This document shows, in pieces, positions 1 through 8,703 of a DNA stretch of 11,318 bases (position 1 is the first letter of the stretch; the number at the start of each line of letters is the position of its first letter). The notes under the pieces are model-generated. The model ran no database searches. It had not been told where the DNA came from and saw only the letters and a list, made by a program, of their open reading frames with translations. The position numbers were made by a program, and so were the translations under genes. Source of the DNA: Hemicentrotus pulcherrimus (lineage: Eukaryota; Echinodermata; Echinoidea; Camarodonta; Strongylocentrotidae); assembly GCA_003118195.1 (NCBI GenBank), contig BEXV01004308.1, positions 1 to 11,318 of the forward strand, read 5' to 3'.

Positions 1-320
1 TCTGACTTGAAAAAGCCGTCACGGTCTTCGGACACGCACAATGCAGCTTTGCGTGGGCAAATCGCGCATCCGGGTTTAACTCAATGCAGTTTTACAGCAA
101 GCGCTCTCAGGTTAAAAAGCTGCAGCTTCTCGCACATGAGAATTAATCCAAGGCGCCTTACCATGATTACTTCACTGATGATTCCAAAGTATATGTGGGG
201 CAGCTAATGAACAAATACCTTGGACCTCATTTTATATGAATGCCACGATATAAGAGTGAAATGTCAAATATGAATTATAGGACATATAACTAACTAATCA
301 TGAACCAAATGAAATAATTT
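1..320. other. Left edge, presumably CLCA intron 3, no exon recognised
   Basis: This lies 3' of CLCA exon 3 in the gene's sense. I looked for the next family block (the VEFC and C...STWEVI region) in all minus frames and did not find it. The first 200 bases are GC-richer than the rest and open in more than one frame, but resemble no family I know. Confidence 0.5.
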
Positions 321-322
321 AC

Positions 323-609
323 TGAACGAATATGAGCATCTCTGGTTCCAAACAGCAGTGAAGCTTTTGCCGTCTGTCCTCCGGTCTCAGGAACGAAGCG
401 GCAATCGGAATTATAACCAGTGTTAGGATATCTCTGGCAAGGAGTTCCATTCGGCATCACAACATTTCCCTTGATCTTGAGAGAGCAGCGGGTTCCTTCT
501 GTGCCACCACCGGGTGAGTCGTAGGCAGGAGCAGTGCCTTCGTCGCCGTCATAGTGTTCTTTGAACAATCCCCAGCGGTAATACCCCCATGTTCGGACTA
601 AGACGCTGT
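323..609 (-). CDS. CLCA: CLCA-family gene, exon 3 (metalloprotease-motif region with lost catalytic residues)
   Basis: The acceptor is TTCATGTCGATAG (AG at 611-610), preceded by TTTGTTTTTGTTTATC. The donor is TCA|GTAAAT (GT at 322-321), phase 0. Joining exon 2 (phase 1) gives FGATDSVLVRTWGYYRWGLF, colinear with the family segment YGPQGRAFVHEWAHLRWGVF. CLCA proteins normally carry HExxHxxxGxxD here; this copy reads R-T-W-G-Y-Y-R-W-G-L-F-K, so both His, the Glu and the Asp are replaced while the W, RWG, F and following E are kept. Downstream, TEGTRCSLKIKG, DCRFVPETGGQTAKASLLF match the family RCS.SI.G and C.F.P...QT.KASIMF blocks, with fewer cysteines than human CLCA1. The reading frame is intact. 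The gene continues past the left edge; the VWA domain is not in the window. Confidence 0.93.
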
Positions 610-1124
610 CTATCGACATGAAGATAAACAAAAACAAATATGTTTCGATATCTTTGCCAACTGCGGCACCTCAAAAGATACGTCAGGGCCGTAGCGTAGC
701 CATTTTTTTCTTTTCGTAATGGTGTGTGCGGGCCTGCATAATTTATACTCATACCTCTGCATGATAACTTAATGATGATGATAATGATGGTGGTGAGATT
801 GGGGATGATGATGGTTAATAATTGTATTCCATTAATAGCAAAACAGTTAGACGTACTGTGTGCACCCGTTAATTATATTAAATTTCTTGTCAATTCGTTT
901 TTGAAAACGTTCTGTTATAGATGTGATTTGTTTTCACTATTGATGCCACTACAGCAAACATTATTGTTTGTCAGATATTTGTCTCACATGCTGCTCGGCA
1001 ACTGGCAATATGCTGCTGCCGATTCTTCACAAATGTTACTATGACGTCTTTTTCCATTTGTAGGCCTACAAGTACATGTCGTTCTAATCTTAATACAAAA
1101 TGCAGTTTCATAAAATACACATAC
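610..1124 (-). other. CLCA intron 2
   Basis: A 515-base GT-AG intron between exons 2 and 3, phase 1. It holds a short GAT-type trinucleotide repeat near 772-815 and nothing else I recognise. A 90-codon plus-strand reading frame at 772-1044 begins inside that repeat and has no protein-like character. Confidence 0.85.
772..815. repeat. GAT-rich trinucleotide repeat
   Basis: Imperfect GAT/GATG repeats in CLCA intron 2, interrupted by AAT and GGT triplets. Only a simple-sequence feature. Confidence 0.8.
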
Positions 1125-1410
1125 CTGTAGCGCCAAATTTGTTTTCTCGGTACGGCTCATTTAGAATATAGGCCGGTGTAATGTGCATCAGAGTTCCTTG
1201 TTTCCCACATCCTGCTAAGTTATCAACAAACGGTTCGTCATCTGTAAAGCTATGCACGATAATGTTGGCAGACTGTAAGGTTTCGGTTCTAGCAAACTGG
1301 TACTGGCTCTGGATGGACCAGGTGTTTGGGACCAGAATCTTAATGTGCCTCCAGTAGACGTGCTGCCTCGTGGCATTGTAAAGATGCTGAGATGCTGATG
1401 TAAACATCGT
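1125..1410 (-). CDS. CLCA: CLCA-family gene, exon 2 (N-terminal CLCA domain)
   Basis: The exon follows a long pyrimidine tract ending CTCTCTCAG (AG at 1412-1411) and ends at a strong donor, ACAG|GTATGTG (GT at 1124-1123). It enters at phase 0 and leaves at phase 1, agreeing with its neighbours. It encodes about 95 residues. ASQHLYNATRQHVYW, then HIKILVPNTW, then SANIIVHSFTDDEPF, then GCGKQGTLMHITPAYI, align block by block with the vertebrate CLCA blocks A..YLFEAT..R.YFKN, ..ILIPE.W, .ADVLVAE....DEPY and GNCGEKGERIHLTPDFI. The cysteine of the GCG block is kept. No stop or frameshift is seen, so nothing here suggests a pseudogene. The adjoining pyrimidine tract is unusually long, about 150 bases. 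Confidence 0.95.
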
Positions 1411-1411
1411 C

Positions 1412-1565
1412 TGAGAGAGGGAGAGGGAGGGTTGACAGAGACATAGAGGGAAGGGAAATGAATATATAAAAAGAGAGAGAGAGAGAAAGAAAGAGAGATA
1501 GAGAGATAGATGGAGAGAGGAATGGGATTGAGGAGAAGGCGGAGGGTGACGGAGAGGGGACAAGG
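1412..1565. repeat. GA-rich (minus-strand pyrimidine) tract abutting the exon 2 acceptor
   Basis: About 150 bases dominated by GAGA, GAAA and GATA words on the plus strand; read on the gene strand it is CT-rich and runs straight into the acceptor of CLCA exon 2. It produces long serine/leucine-rich reading frames on the minus strand that are not real protein apart from the exon at 1125-1410. Confidence 0.9.
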
Positions 1566-3094
1566 AAATTAGGTTTTATGAAGTTCAAGAATATAATTAG
1601 TAAAGATATAAAACAAGATCATAGCCACTTTAACAGGGATATTTACTAAAAATCAAAACCAAAGGTCTATTCTGTTTTTAGGTATATCAAATCATGATTT
1701 GTCTTGTTGTGATAGGTGTATTCAAATATTGATAAAATATTTGACGAGCATTTTCGAGCAATATGTACGCTTCTAATATTTCATGTGCTTTTTTCCCTTT
1801 CCTTTCATCTCTCCATTCTCCATATTAAAATTCAATTTTATTACAAAGCAGTGCCCTTTTTGTCAGGCATCGTTGCACTAAATATGATTTTTATATCACG
1901 CATATAATTCTTTATTCTCATAGTACATGATGATAGTTTTTATAACATGCATCTTTGTCATTAAAAATTGCACTCGTAACTTTACTGTTTATGAGACATT
2001 GATGATCATTCATATGAATAAGTTAGATGTCTAAGATGTTTAAAAAGCCATGAGCTTCAATAATTTAGATAATAACGTTTAGGGAAAGTAACTTCCTTTT
2101 CCTAGAAGGTGCATCATGATAAACATGATGACTTAGTGGACATGTTTATGATCCTAATCAATTAAAGATTTTAAAAAAAGCGTCTACAGTCTAGGATTGC
2201 GCTAGAGTGCCAAGTTTTGATATTCCAAAATAACTGACTCCCACACGGTGTTCAGTGCTCTTGGGTCACGGGCCACTGGCTCCATCGGGCAGGCACTTCC
2301 ATTATTTGAATGGGTAAGTAAACTATGACACAATGATGGGAGAGGTACAACATAATGTTGTGCAGAATACTAAAGGTTATTGGTAAAGCGTTTATGTTTC
2401 GTATATACCGACAAAAATATACAATCAATCAAAAACAATTTTAATATCAGATCTAGGCTTAAGATTCGTATTTTCATTAGCCGCTCACCCCAAAACCGCC
2501 CGAACACAATGGAACGAGTTAGAGCTTGAGAGAGCGGCAGAAGTGCGGTGCAAAGTCGCTATTTTGCTCTGCTCCAATGCAAGAAGAGACGACATTGTGC
2601 TGGATTTTTATCTTTTTCCGACAAAAGTACAGAGAAATTGCATATCATTTTTGTATATCATACTTTTTGAAAGCTAACCCCAATGGAAAGAAACACACCT
2701 TTTAGAAAGCTTCATGCACAAAAATGCTTATTTGCTCTATGCACGTAAGTCAGATTGAGCGGATGATACAACGTTTCCATAGAACCGTTAAATACTCAAC
2801 CGGAGGTAAAATGAATCTGAGCAAATATTAAAACATTAATAGGCTGAGAGTTGAGAGTGATTCTACAAATGCAAAAAATTCCATAAGGTCAACGATTGAC
2901 TGCAGGCTGAGGGATGCCTTTCAGTCATTTTTCAAAGACGCTCACCGCATCCAGTCGAATTCATAAAATTGTCACTACAAAATACACAATTTATCATTCC
3001 CGGTCGTTGCACATCACCCGCTAGTATACATTTGCAGTACAAATAAGGAATTAAGGTACAAAGTTTAGAAATATATAAAGGGAAATCTTCTCTT

Positions 3095-3114
3095 GGGGGA
3101 GGGGGGGGGGGGNG
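3095..3114. repeat. Poly-G run with one undetermined base
   Basis: A G homopolymer with an A at 3100 and an N at 3113. The N suggests uncertain length in the assembly. Located in CLCA intron 1. Confidence 0.9.
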
Positions 3115-3283
3115 TGCAAGTCTTCCTCGTGAATTCCGCAATAACTTCAATTTATCTTTACTTTGAGCCTCTTTATCTAAACATAAGTGTTATCTTTCGG
3201 TACATTATCTCGTTATACATGACCATGTATAATTGCTTTAACAATAATGTGTAGGTTAATCTGTGGCGGGTAGAGGGAGTGGA

Positions 3284-3300
3284 GGGGGCGGGGGGGGGGG
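3284..3300. repeat. G-rich run
   Basis: A second near-homopolymeric G tract (one C at 3289) in the same intron, about 190 bases from the first. On the coding strand both are poly-C. Confidence 0.9.
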
Positions 3301-3469
3301 ACAAACCCATGCAATTTATTTAAAAAAAAACAAATTGTGCATACTCAGTAACGCAGAAATGTATCCCTTCCAGATTGCGAGCCCCAAATGCTCCTGAAAC
3401 AATTAACATCTTTGTTTCCATTTGCTTGCCCCGCCTTTCACCAAACCCTGAATCGGCGGCTGCAAAAAT

Positions 3470-3470
<1 letters not shown>

Positions 3471-3505
<35 letters not shown>

Positions 3506-3604
3506 ATAATAATATTATTAGTAGAAGTAGCAGTAGTAGTATTAGTGGTATTAGTAGTAAAAGACGGAGCAGCAGCAAAAGTAGTAGTAGTTATTTTAGT
3601 AGTA
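3471..3604. repeat. TAG/AGT trinucleotide microsatellite
   Basis: Starts with GGT triplets, then a run of AGT triplets, then AAT/ATT and diverged AGT/AGC copies. A plus-strand reading frame here is simply polyserine/asparagine from the repeat and is not called as a gene. Confidence 0.95.
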
Positions 3605-3667
3605 TTTGGCGTAAAAGTTATGATGAAACGATACTAATGAATTAATAATGTACGATTAAATAAGGTG

Positions 3668-3692
3668 ATATATATATATATATATATATATA
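3668..3692. repeat. AT dinucleotide microsatellite
   Basis: About twelve AT units in intron 1, ending some 30 bases from the donor of CLCA exon 1. Likely length-polymorphic. Confidence 0.95.
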
Positions 3693-3724
3693 AAGAAAAA
3701 ACGCTCATACTAAATCCTTCTTAC

Positions 3725-3895
3725 TTTGAGATTATCGATGATGTTCAGATCCTCGGGCACGTTCCTGTCAATGGCGATGAGTAGATTGGAGTAGGCGCCA
3801 TTGTTCAGGTTGATGATATTCTTATTGCCCAAAACCACTCCTGCAAGAAATATCTTCAGAATTAAAAGCAAGGAAAGTCTCTTTTTAAATTCCAT
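3725..3895 (-). CDS. CLCA: CLCA-family gene, exon 1 (start codon, signal peptide, first part of N-terminal domain)
   Basis: The 57 codons start at ATG 3895-3893 and end at a consensus donor (AAA|GTAAGA, GT at 3724-3723), phase 0. The start is well supported: G at -3 and G at +4, and an in-frame TGA at 3904-3902 just upstream. Residues 6-22 form a hydrophobic signal-peptide core (LSLLLILKIFLAGVVLG), so the product should enter the secretory pathway. The following NLNNGAYSNLLIAID and NVPEDLNIIDNLK match the family pattern seen in vertebrate CLCA proteins (LNNNGYE.IVIAIDP.VPED...II). CLCA proteins are secreted or membrane-shed, self-cleaving proteins that modulate calcium-activated chloride conductance; that role is family knowledge. 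Exon 2 continues in the same phase after an intron of about 2.3 kb. The paralogue cannot be named. Confidence 0.93.
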
Positions 3896-4024
3896 CTCCC
3901 TTCAGGCAGATACACTTCGGAGAATGTATAAGTGTCAGGGGTATTGACGAATCGTAAGTTATTTCCTGATAACCGTCTTTAGGGTTGCGCGTCTGGGGTG
4001 CTAGTAGATTTTGATTGTGATTTG

Positions 4025-4032
4025 ATATTTAT
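4025..4032 (-). promoter_or_regulatory. TATA-like box upstream of the CLCA gene
   Basis: On the minus strand the sequence reads GCATAAATATCAAA, an ATAAATAT element about 130 bases before the CLCA start codon. With usual spacing, transcription would start near 3995-4005 and leave a 5' leader of roughly 100 bases. This is inferred from position and sequence only. Confidence 0.4.
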
Positions 4033-4042
4033 GCAGAATCGC

Positions 4043-4052
4043 TGTTTATTTA
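4043..4052 (-). promoter_or_regulatory. Forkhead-type binding site
   Basis: TAAATAAACA on the minus strand (TGTTTATTTA on plus) is a good match to the FOX-family core TGTTTRY. It lies about 10 bases upstream of the TATA-like box of the CLCA gene. AT-rich surroundings make chance occurrence fairly likely. Confidence 0.35.
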
Positions 4053-4203
4053 TCAAGAGCGACTAACTTCATTACGGTTCGCATACATCAGCTTGTTGAC
4101 TTAATGCTCGTTCAGATATGCCGCGGCATCATTATTATTTTAATTTTATATACTGATGACGATACTAAGTGTAATACGCTTCACATGTTTGCATCTCATA
4201 CCA

Positions 4204-4211
4204 TGACGTCA
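4204..4211. promoter_or_regulatory. Perfect CRE palindrome (TGACGTCA)
   Basis: An exact eight-base CREB/ATF site, about 310 bases upstream of the CLCA start codon. An identical word occurs at 10919-10926. An E-box, CACGTG, follows at 4331-4336. A regulatory role is inference. Confidence 0.35.
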
Positions 4212-4359
4212 TTTCTGGTTCGTCTCTGAAGGGATTTACCACTCTTTTGTAGTGACACTGAAAATGAAAATGAATCGGAGGAGCCCAAGGGACCAAAGCC
4301 CGAGCCACCATCTCGAATTTCATCTTGTATCACGTGCAACATTACTTGGAAGTGTTAAC

Positions 4360-7234
4360 AAACGGTAATATGTAGTGGAAATAAATAACAACTTCAACAT
4401 GAACTTAAGCGGAAAGAATATAGCGTTTGCATGGATAGTACGTTCTCCGTTATCTATACGGATTCAAGGAACAAGATTTATTTGCCCTGCAGTAAAAACC
4501 TGGTTGGGTAAATATCACATAGTTATATTACTCTGTATTTATAAAAGTTAAAAGATCCACTCGTTTTGATTAGTCGCTGTAATTGTTCTCGACTCTTGCT
4601 TTGCAAAATAAGCAGATTTTGTTTTGTTATATGACCTTTCACCAAAAGAAGAAGAAATGTTCTGTATATTTCAAGACCCCTTCCAATTGGTCATACCGTT
4701 CCAATGAAATCCATATTTTATGTGCGTTTTGCAAATTTCTTTAAAATTGAACAGCAAGTTCTGTTATAAATTAAATTAAAAAAAAAAGAATCAAATATAA
4801 TCTTCCACGTCATAAATCATTTTTTGCAAAATGACTCTGTAGCAGCTTTAAAACCGGCTTTGAACCCATTTTAATGAAAATATCAACAACAATTGCCTTT
4901 TAGACTAAATTTGTAATATACCTGTTTTCATTAAATAATCGTAATTATTTTAAGTATGAAATTTTGTTATTAATCGTTATTGATAGTCAGTTTTTTAGGG
5001 GATCGAGAAAATGATGAAAAAAGAAGGGGAAACTGTTTTTAAATGCACCAAAAGGATGAAGTGAGATCTGAAATAAAACATGTCACGTCACTCTGCCGAA
5101 GGTAAAATGTAACCAAATACCGTTGAGACCCCTCAACATATTTCCCCATTTGTTGGTTCTATGATTTCATTAAAAGGATAGTTGATTTCTGTTTTCAGAC
5201 TGCAAATGCCTTCAAAGTGCATGGTTATTGCTTTTATTCTTATCTTTGACATTTCTAGTGCCCTTTTAGAACCTAAAATTGCTATGAGGGTAATTTTAGA
5301 CCCCAAAATGTGTGAAATTTAGCCAATACGAGCATACTTATTCAGCTCCACTTAAAAAAAAAAAAAACACGGTGACTGTTAATTAATTATTCAATTAAAA
5401 ATAACTATACATAAGCCGGCTAGTTGTGCGTTATATAAGCAAAAAGAAAATGCCAACAACAAAGACAACATCGGCATTTGCTGAAATACGACATAAAAGG
5501 CGTTATTTAATTTTTGCCAACGGTTTTTTTCAAATTTTTCAAAATATCTAATATTTGTGGTGGTACACAAGTCTTAGAAATCGTTATATTTCAGCCGTCT
5601 CTGAACCGATTTTGATCAAACAAAGATGATTTTGTCATTAAAATATTATGTTCTTTCAAATTTGACACTCAGTTTTTCATTATATCACAAAACATTATTA
5701 TGTGTAGCGCCCTCTGCAACAGAACTCAACTATTCCTTTAAAGAATAAGGTTCTGTGCATTGCTACTGGTCATTCGTTGGTAATAAATGATTCATATACG
5801 CGATCTGGAACTAATAAAGAAATTGAATACATTATCACATTCATGTTTACTATAATGTTGTCTTGATATTGTGATGACAATTAACAACATTTTGACTTTG
5901 GCTACCATAAAAATTTGCCCCATAGTCTGGTGCCGGATTATGCTGAGAGAAATAACTATATTCGTCTTGAGTTTACGTTTGGACTCGTAGTATACCTGGG
6001 AAGAACAACAACAACAAATAAGCATGTTTTAACGTTGACATGAATTTCAACTTTGTTTTTGTATTCACAATTATTGTATGCAAAATTATTTATGATGAAA
6101 AACGAAATTTCAATTGCCTCAAATTATATTTTGAAATTACGTGATTATACATGATATATTAAGCATTTATTTCGTTTTAGTTCTAGTTTTGACATTATCC
6201 GCAGCTGGCTCTTATCTTCTTCTACGAACTAACCATTAATACGATTAATGATAGGTTATGTCCTTTCTTATATCAATAGTACTAATCCGTAACGCAATAG
6301 ATACTAGGGCTTATTACATTATACAACATAGAATTATGTGAGAATCGAAAAAAGAAATATGGTCATAAAATATTACGTTTGCCCGTTGGCTTTTAAATTA
6401 ACTGACAAAAGAGAAACAACAGAACCACTTCCCCCAAACAATTGTACGTGGGGGTTTGGGCGTGCGCCATTGTGCCCCCTCCTCACCCAGTTAGAATTAA
6501 AATTCAGTTGAAGGAATTTCAGTATATTTACATTCGCACATATTAAGGATGCCGGTCTATTATTTCATTCATTTCATTTCAATTTCCAAACTTAGAATAA
6601 CTAGATAATATATTTATCATTTGATATTGCTCATATTCTACTAGTCCGTTACCAGGTCGTCGTCAATTATTTTCTCTTCTTCTTTTCTTGTTGTTCATAG
6701 ATATAAACTGTTGTCATCTTCCGTTTGGCGACTGCAATATTTTGAAAACATATCTGTGACTTCAAATGACTCAATTGGTTATTATAACCAAACGATTAGC
6801 TAAAGTTTTTAAATGATTACCATAATTCAGTTTCATTTTGTTTTAACTATTTATTACATTTTCTAAGATATTAATATTTCTTTATTTGTGACATTGATAA
6901 AGGCCTAGCGTTCACGCACATTTCACATTTTTTATGGCAAACAGAGATATTATTATAGCTGAGGTTCCTAGCAAACAAAAATTCATCATTAACAATTATC
7001 CGCAACTTTGAGTTAACAATTTTTTATTATCAGTTTTATTTCGTAGTCCAAATAGTGAAATGCTTACAATGTGCTTTTAACTTTCCTAATTTAACTTAAA
7101 TTAAAAGGTTATTTGTTAGATCAATTACTTTATACAATATATGAGAACTTTACATCAGAAAAAAATACAATAACCGCTTATCAGTTTAATAAAATCAAAT
7201 TGATTTAATTTACAAAGCCATCATGTATTGCGTT
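4360..7234. other. AT-rich intergenic region, no gene supported
   Basis: About 2.9 kb between the CLCA upstream region and the tandem array. All six frames are broken by frequent stops. A 77-codon minus-strand frame at 5792-6025 begins in a CAA/TTG repeat and lacks any recognisable motif. Small palindromes occur, for example ATTAAT-type arms at 6233-6249 and CCCAAAC/GTTTGGG arms around 6432-6460, as expected by chance in such DNA. I see no RNA gene. Confidence 0.6.
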
Positions 7235-7237
7235 TGG

Positions 7238-7924
7238 TATGTGAATGTACTCTGTTGCCCCATGATGTTTGAATAATTTGTTGAACCTCCTTTGAAGTCA
7301 TGATTGTGAGACTTTAATTTATTCTTGATAGATATAGTGTATATCTTCTAATCGATGTATCTCCTGTAAATGTATACCGTTGCTCCAAATGTTTGAATAG
7401 TCTTTAAACCTCTTTGTAAGCAATGACTGTGACTATATGATTTGTTCTTGATAGATGAAATTGATATTTTCTCGTAAAAGCATCTTCTGTTAAACGTTGA
7501 CTGTTCAACATAAAAAATGGAATATTCCTTTACTTCAACCTTCAAAAATAGATTGGTAGATACAGTTTATATCTCCTCATAATGTAATATTCTGCCAAAT
7601 TTACACGGTTGCCCATAAAGTTGGGATATTTTTGTTTAACTTCTATTCAAGAAAAAATGCTGACACGGTGGTTTATTTTCGATAGATAAAGTTTTTTTTG
7701 TATTTTGTGTCAATGCACACTGTTGCCCATAAAGGTGTATTTGTTTATATAAACCAAACCCACATTCAATAAATGGGTGTGAAACTGTCATTTATTCTTT
7801 ATGGCTAAATTTAATATCATCTCATAAATGTATCTTGTGTAAATGTACACTGTTGGCCATAAAGTTGGAATATTTTTCAAACCTCTTTTCAATAATAATT
7901 GTGATGCTGTGATTTATTCTTGTG
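7238..7924. repeat. Diverged tandem array, about six copies of a 103-130 bp unit
   Basis: The marker words TGTAAATGTACACTGTTGCC and CATAAAGTTGGAATATTTTT recur in order, with copy starts near 7240, 7365, 7489, 7592, 7708 and 7838, giving spacings of 125, 124, 103, 116 and 130 bases. Other shared words are AACCTCTTTTC, GTGATTTATTCTTGATAGAT and ATATC.TCTCATAAATGTAT. The last copy is partial and stops about 25 bases from the stop codon of the minus-strand exon at 7949-8095. In copies 1, 4, 5 and 6 the TTTATT word gives AATAAA on the minus strand (7318-7323, 7672-7677, 7791-7796, 7913-7918). The family was not identified. Confidence 0.9.
7913..7918 (-). promoter_or_regulatory. Candidate polyadenylation signal AATAAA
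   Basis: AATAAA on the minus strand, 31-36 bases after the TAA at 7951-7949 of the putative terminal exon. It sits in the last unit of the tandem array, and further copies follow downstream in the same transcript direction. Plausible as the 3' end signal; no cDNA evidence is available. Confidence 0.4.
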
Positions 7925-7948
7925 ACTTCAACCGTCAATCAACTGGTC

Positions 7949-8095
7949 TTAGGGTTGACTTGGTTTCCATGGAGTAGCGGATTGCTCGTAGTATCTGGCG
8001 GCTCCTTCATTATCGTAGTCCGCGATGAGCCGTCGGAATGATTCTATGTGGTTGCGTCTGATGATATGTGGGTACTTTGAGAATTTCGGCATTTT
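7949..8095 (-). CDS. Putative terminal exon of an unidentified minus-strand gene
   Basis: After a pyrimidine-rich acceptor (CTTCCTTTATTAG, AG at 8097-8096) an open frame of 48 codons runs to TAA at 7951-7949. It starts KMPKFSKYPHIIRRNHIESF and includes FRRLIADYDNEGAARYYEQS before ending PWKPSQP. The composition is basic and hydrophilic with no membrane segment, the sequence is GC-richer than its surroundings, and AATAAA follows closely. I do not recognise the family. It may end the gene whose M3 exon lies at 8704-8872. In that case the phases disagree at the preferred acceptor and agree only if a weaker AG at 8059-8058 is used. A different gene, or a chance open frame, remains possible. Confidence 0.45.
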   Translation of the reverse strand, partial: KMPKFSKYPHIIRRNHIESFRRLIADYDNEGAARYYEQSATPWKPSQP

Positions 8096-8100
8096 CTAAT

Positions 8101-8195
8101 AAAGGAAGAAGATGAAGACAATGGAATGAGGGAGACGAGGAGGTGGAGAAAAAGAGGAAAGTTGAGAGGAGGAGGAGGAGGAGGAGGAAAAGAAG
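8101..8195. repeat. GGA-rich tract (minus-strand pyrimidine) next to an acceptor
   Basis: GAAGAAGATGAAG followed by GGA triplets. On the minus strand it is a CT-rich run leading into the acceptor of the terminal exon, and its translation gives a spurious polyleucine stretch. Confidence 0.9.
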
Positions 8196-8360
8196 TACCA
8201 TTACCATTAATCGGCCTAGACAGAGAATAATGTATTTGTGGGTTTTTGGCGATTTAAAACAGGACAAAACTGGACAAGTACTACGAAATAGATTTCTAAC
8301 TCGTAAACCCCTTGTAATATTACTTTCAAAATACTGCAGGGTAGCTAGTGGATGAAACCT

Positions 8361-8645
8361 GTCCAGGGTTATTGTCCTAGGAGTGGTTGTCCAGGGGGTA
8401 GTTGTTCGAAGAAAGGTGTCCGCTCGGAAGTTGTCTTAGAGTTAATCTCCTGGAGGGTTTTGTCTTTAATTAGGCAGAGCAAACTATTAATTTTGCCCAA
8501 GGGTGCATTTTTTTCTATGGTGATATATTTATTTGTCTAGAGGATACTGACAGGGGTCAATGTTCTCCATGGCTAATTGTCATTAAGCATGTTAATGGGG
8601 TAGTTGTTCTAGGTGAAGTTAGTTCGAGGTCGTTGTTCTGATCCG
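8361..8645. repeat. Degenerate 14-15 bp minisatellite, consensus near GTCCAGGGGGTAGTT
   Basis: Consecutive units start at 8361, 8374, 8389, 8404, 8418 and 8433 with the pattern GTCCnaGG..TAGTT. More decayed units continue around 8556-8645 (GTTCTAGGTGAAGTTA, GTTCGAGGTC). A 62-codon plus-strand frame at 8352-8540 is made from this repeat and is not a gene. Confidence 0.65.
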
Positions 8646-8703
8646 ACCTTTTTGGCATAGAATTTGATTTTTACTCATAATTTGCCTGCTGTGTTCTCAA
8701 AAC

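Larger units (their letters stand above)
1411..3724 (-). other. CLCA intron 1
   Basis: A phase-0 GT-AG intron of 2,314 bases separating the signal-peptide exon from exon 2. It contains a GA/CT-rich tract against the exon 2 acceptor, two long G runs, a TAG-type microsatellite and an AT dinucleotide repeat, each listed separately. A somewhat GC-richer patch at 2230-2320 is discussed in the findings. Between about 1565 and 3080 I see no further gene; the patch at 2481-2762 looks like old repeat DNA but is not identifiable. Confidence 0.85.

Noticed and set aside
1..207. Plus-strand frame at 7-207 and open minus-strand stretches over the same bases
   Set aside because: No recognisable family, no supported splice sites, and no match to the expected next CLCA block.
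2481..2762. Possible transposon bounded by CCGCTCA and TGAGCGG
   Set aside because: Only seven bases match, with no extension and no target duplication; within chance for this length.
2932..3150. Minus-strand frame with a polyproline stretch
   Set aside because: The prolines come from the poly-G run, an N falls inside, and the rest has no motif. It lies in an intron of the CLCA gene on the same strand.
3388..3645. Plus-strand frame rich in serine and asparagine
   Set aside because: It is the translation of the TAG/AGT microsatellite; no conserved sequence outside the repeat.
7348..7545. 65-codon minus-strand frame
   Set aside because: Lies within two diverged units of the tandem array and is not conserved between units.
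8143..8355. Plus-strand arginine/lysine-rich frame and the minus-strand polyleucine frame opposite it (8010-8267), which could imitate an M4 helix
   Set aside because: Both come from the GGA/CTC repeat. The minus frame differs from the frame of the terminal exon, so the hydrophobic run is not credible as a channel segment.
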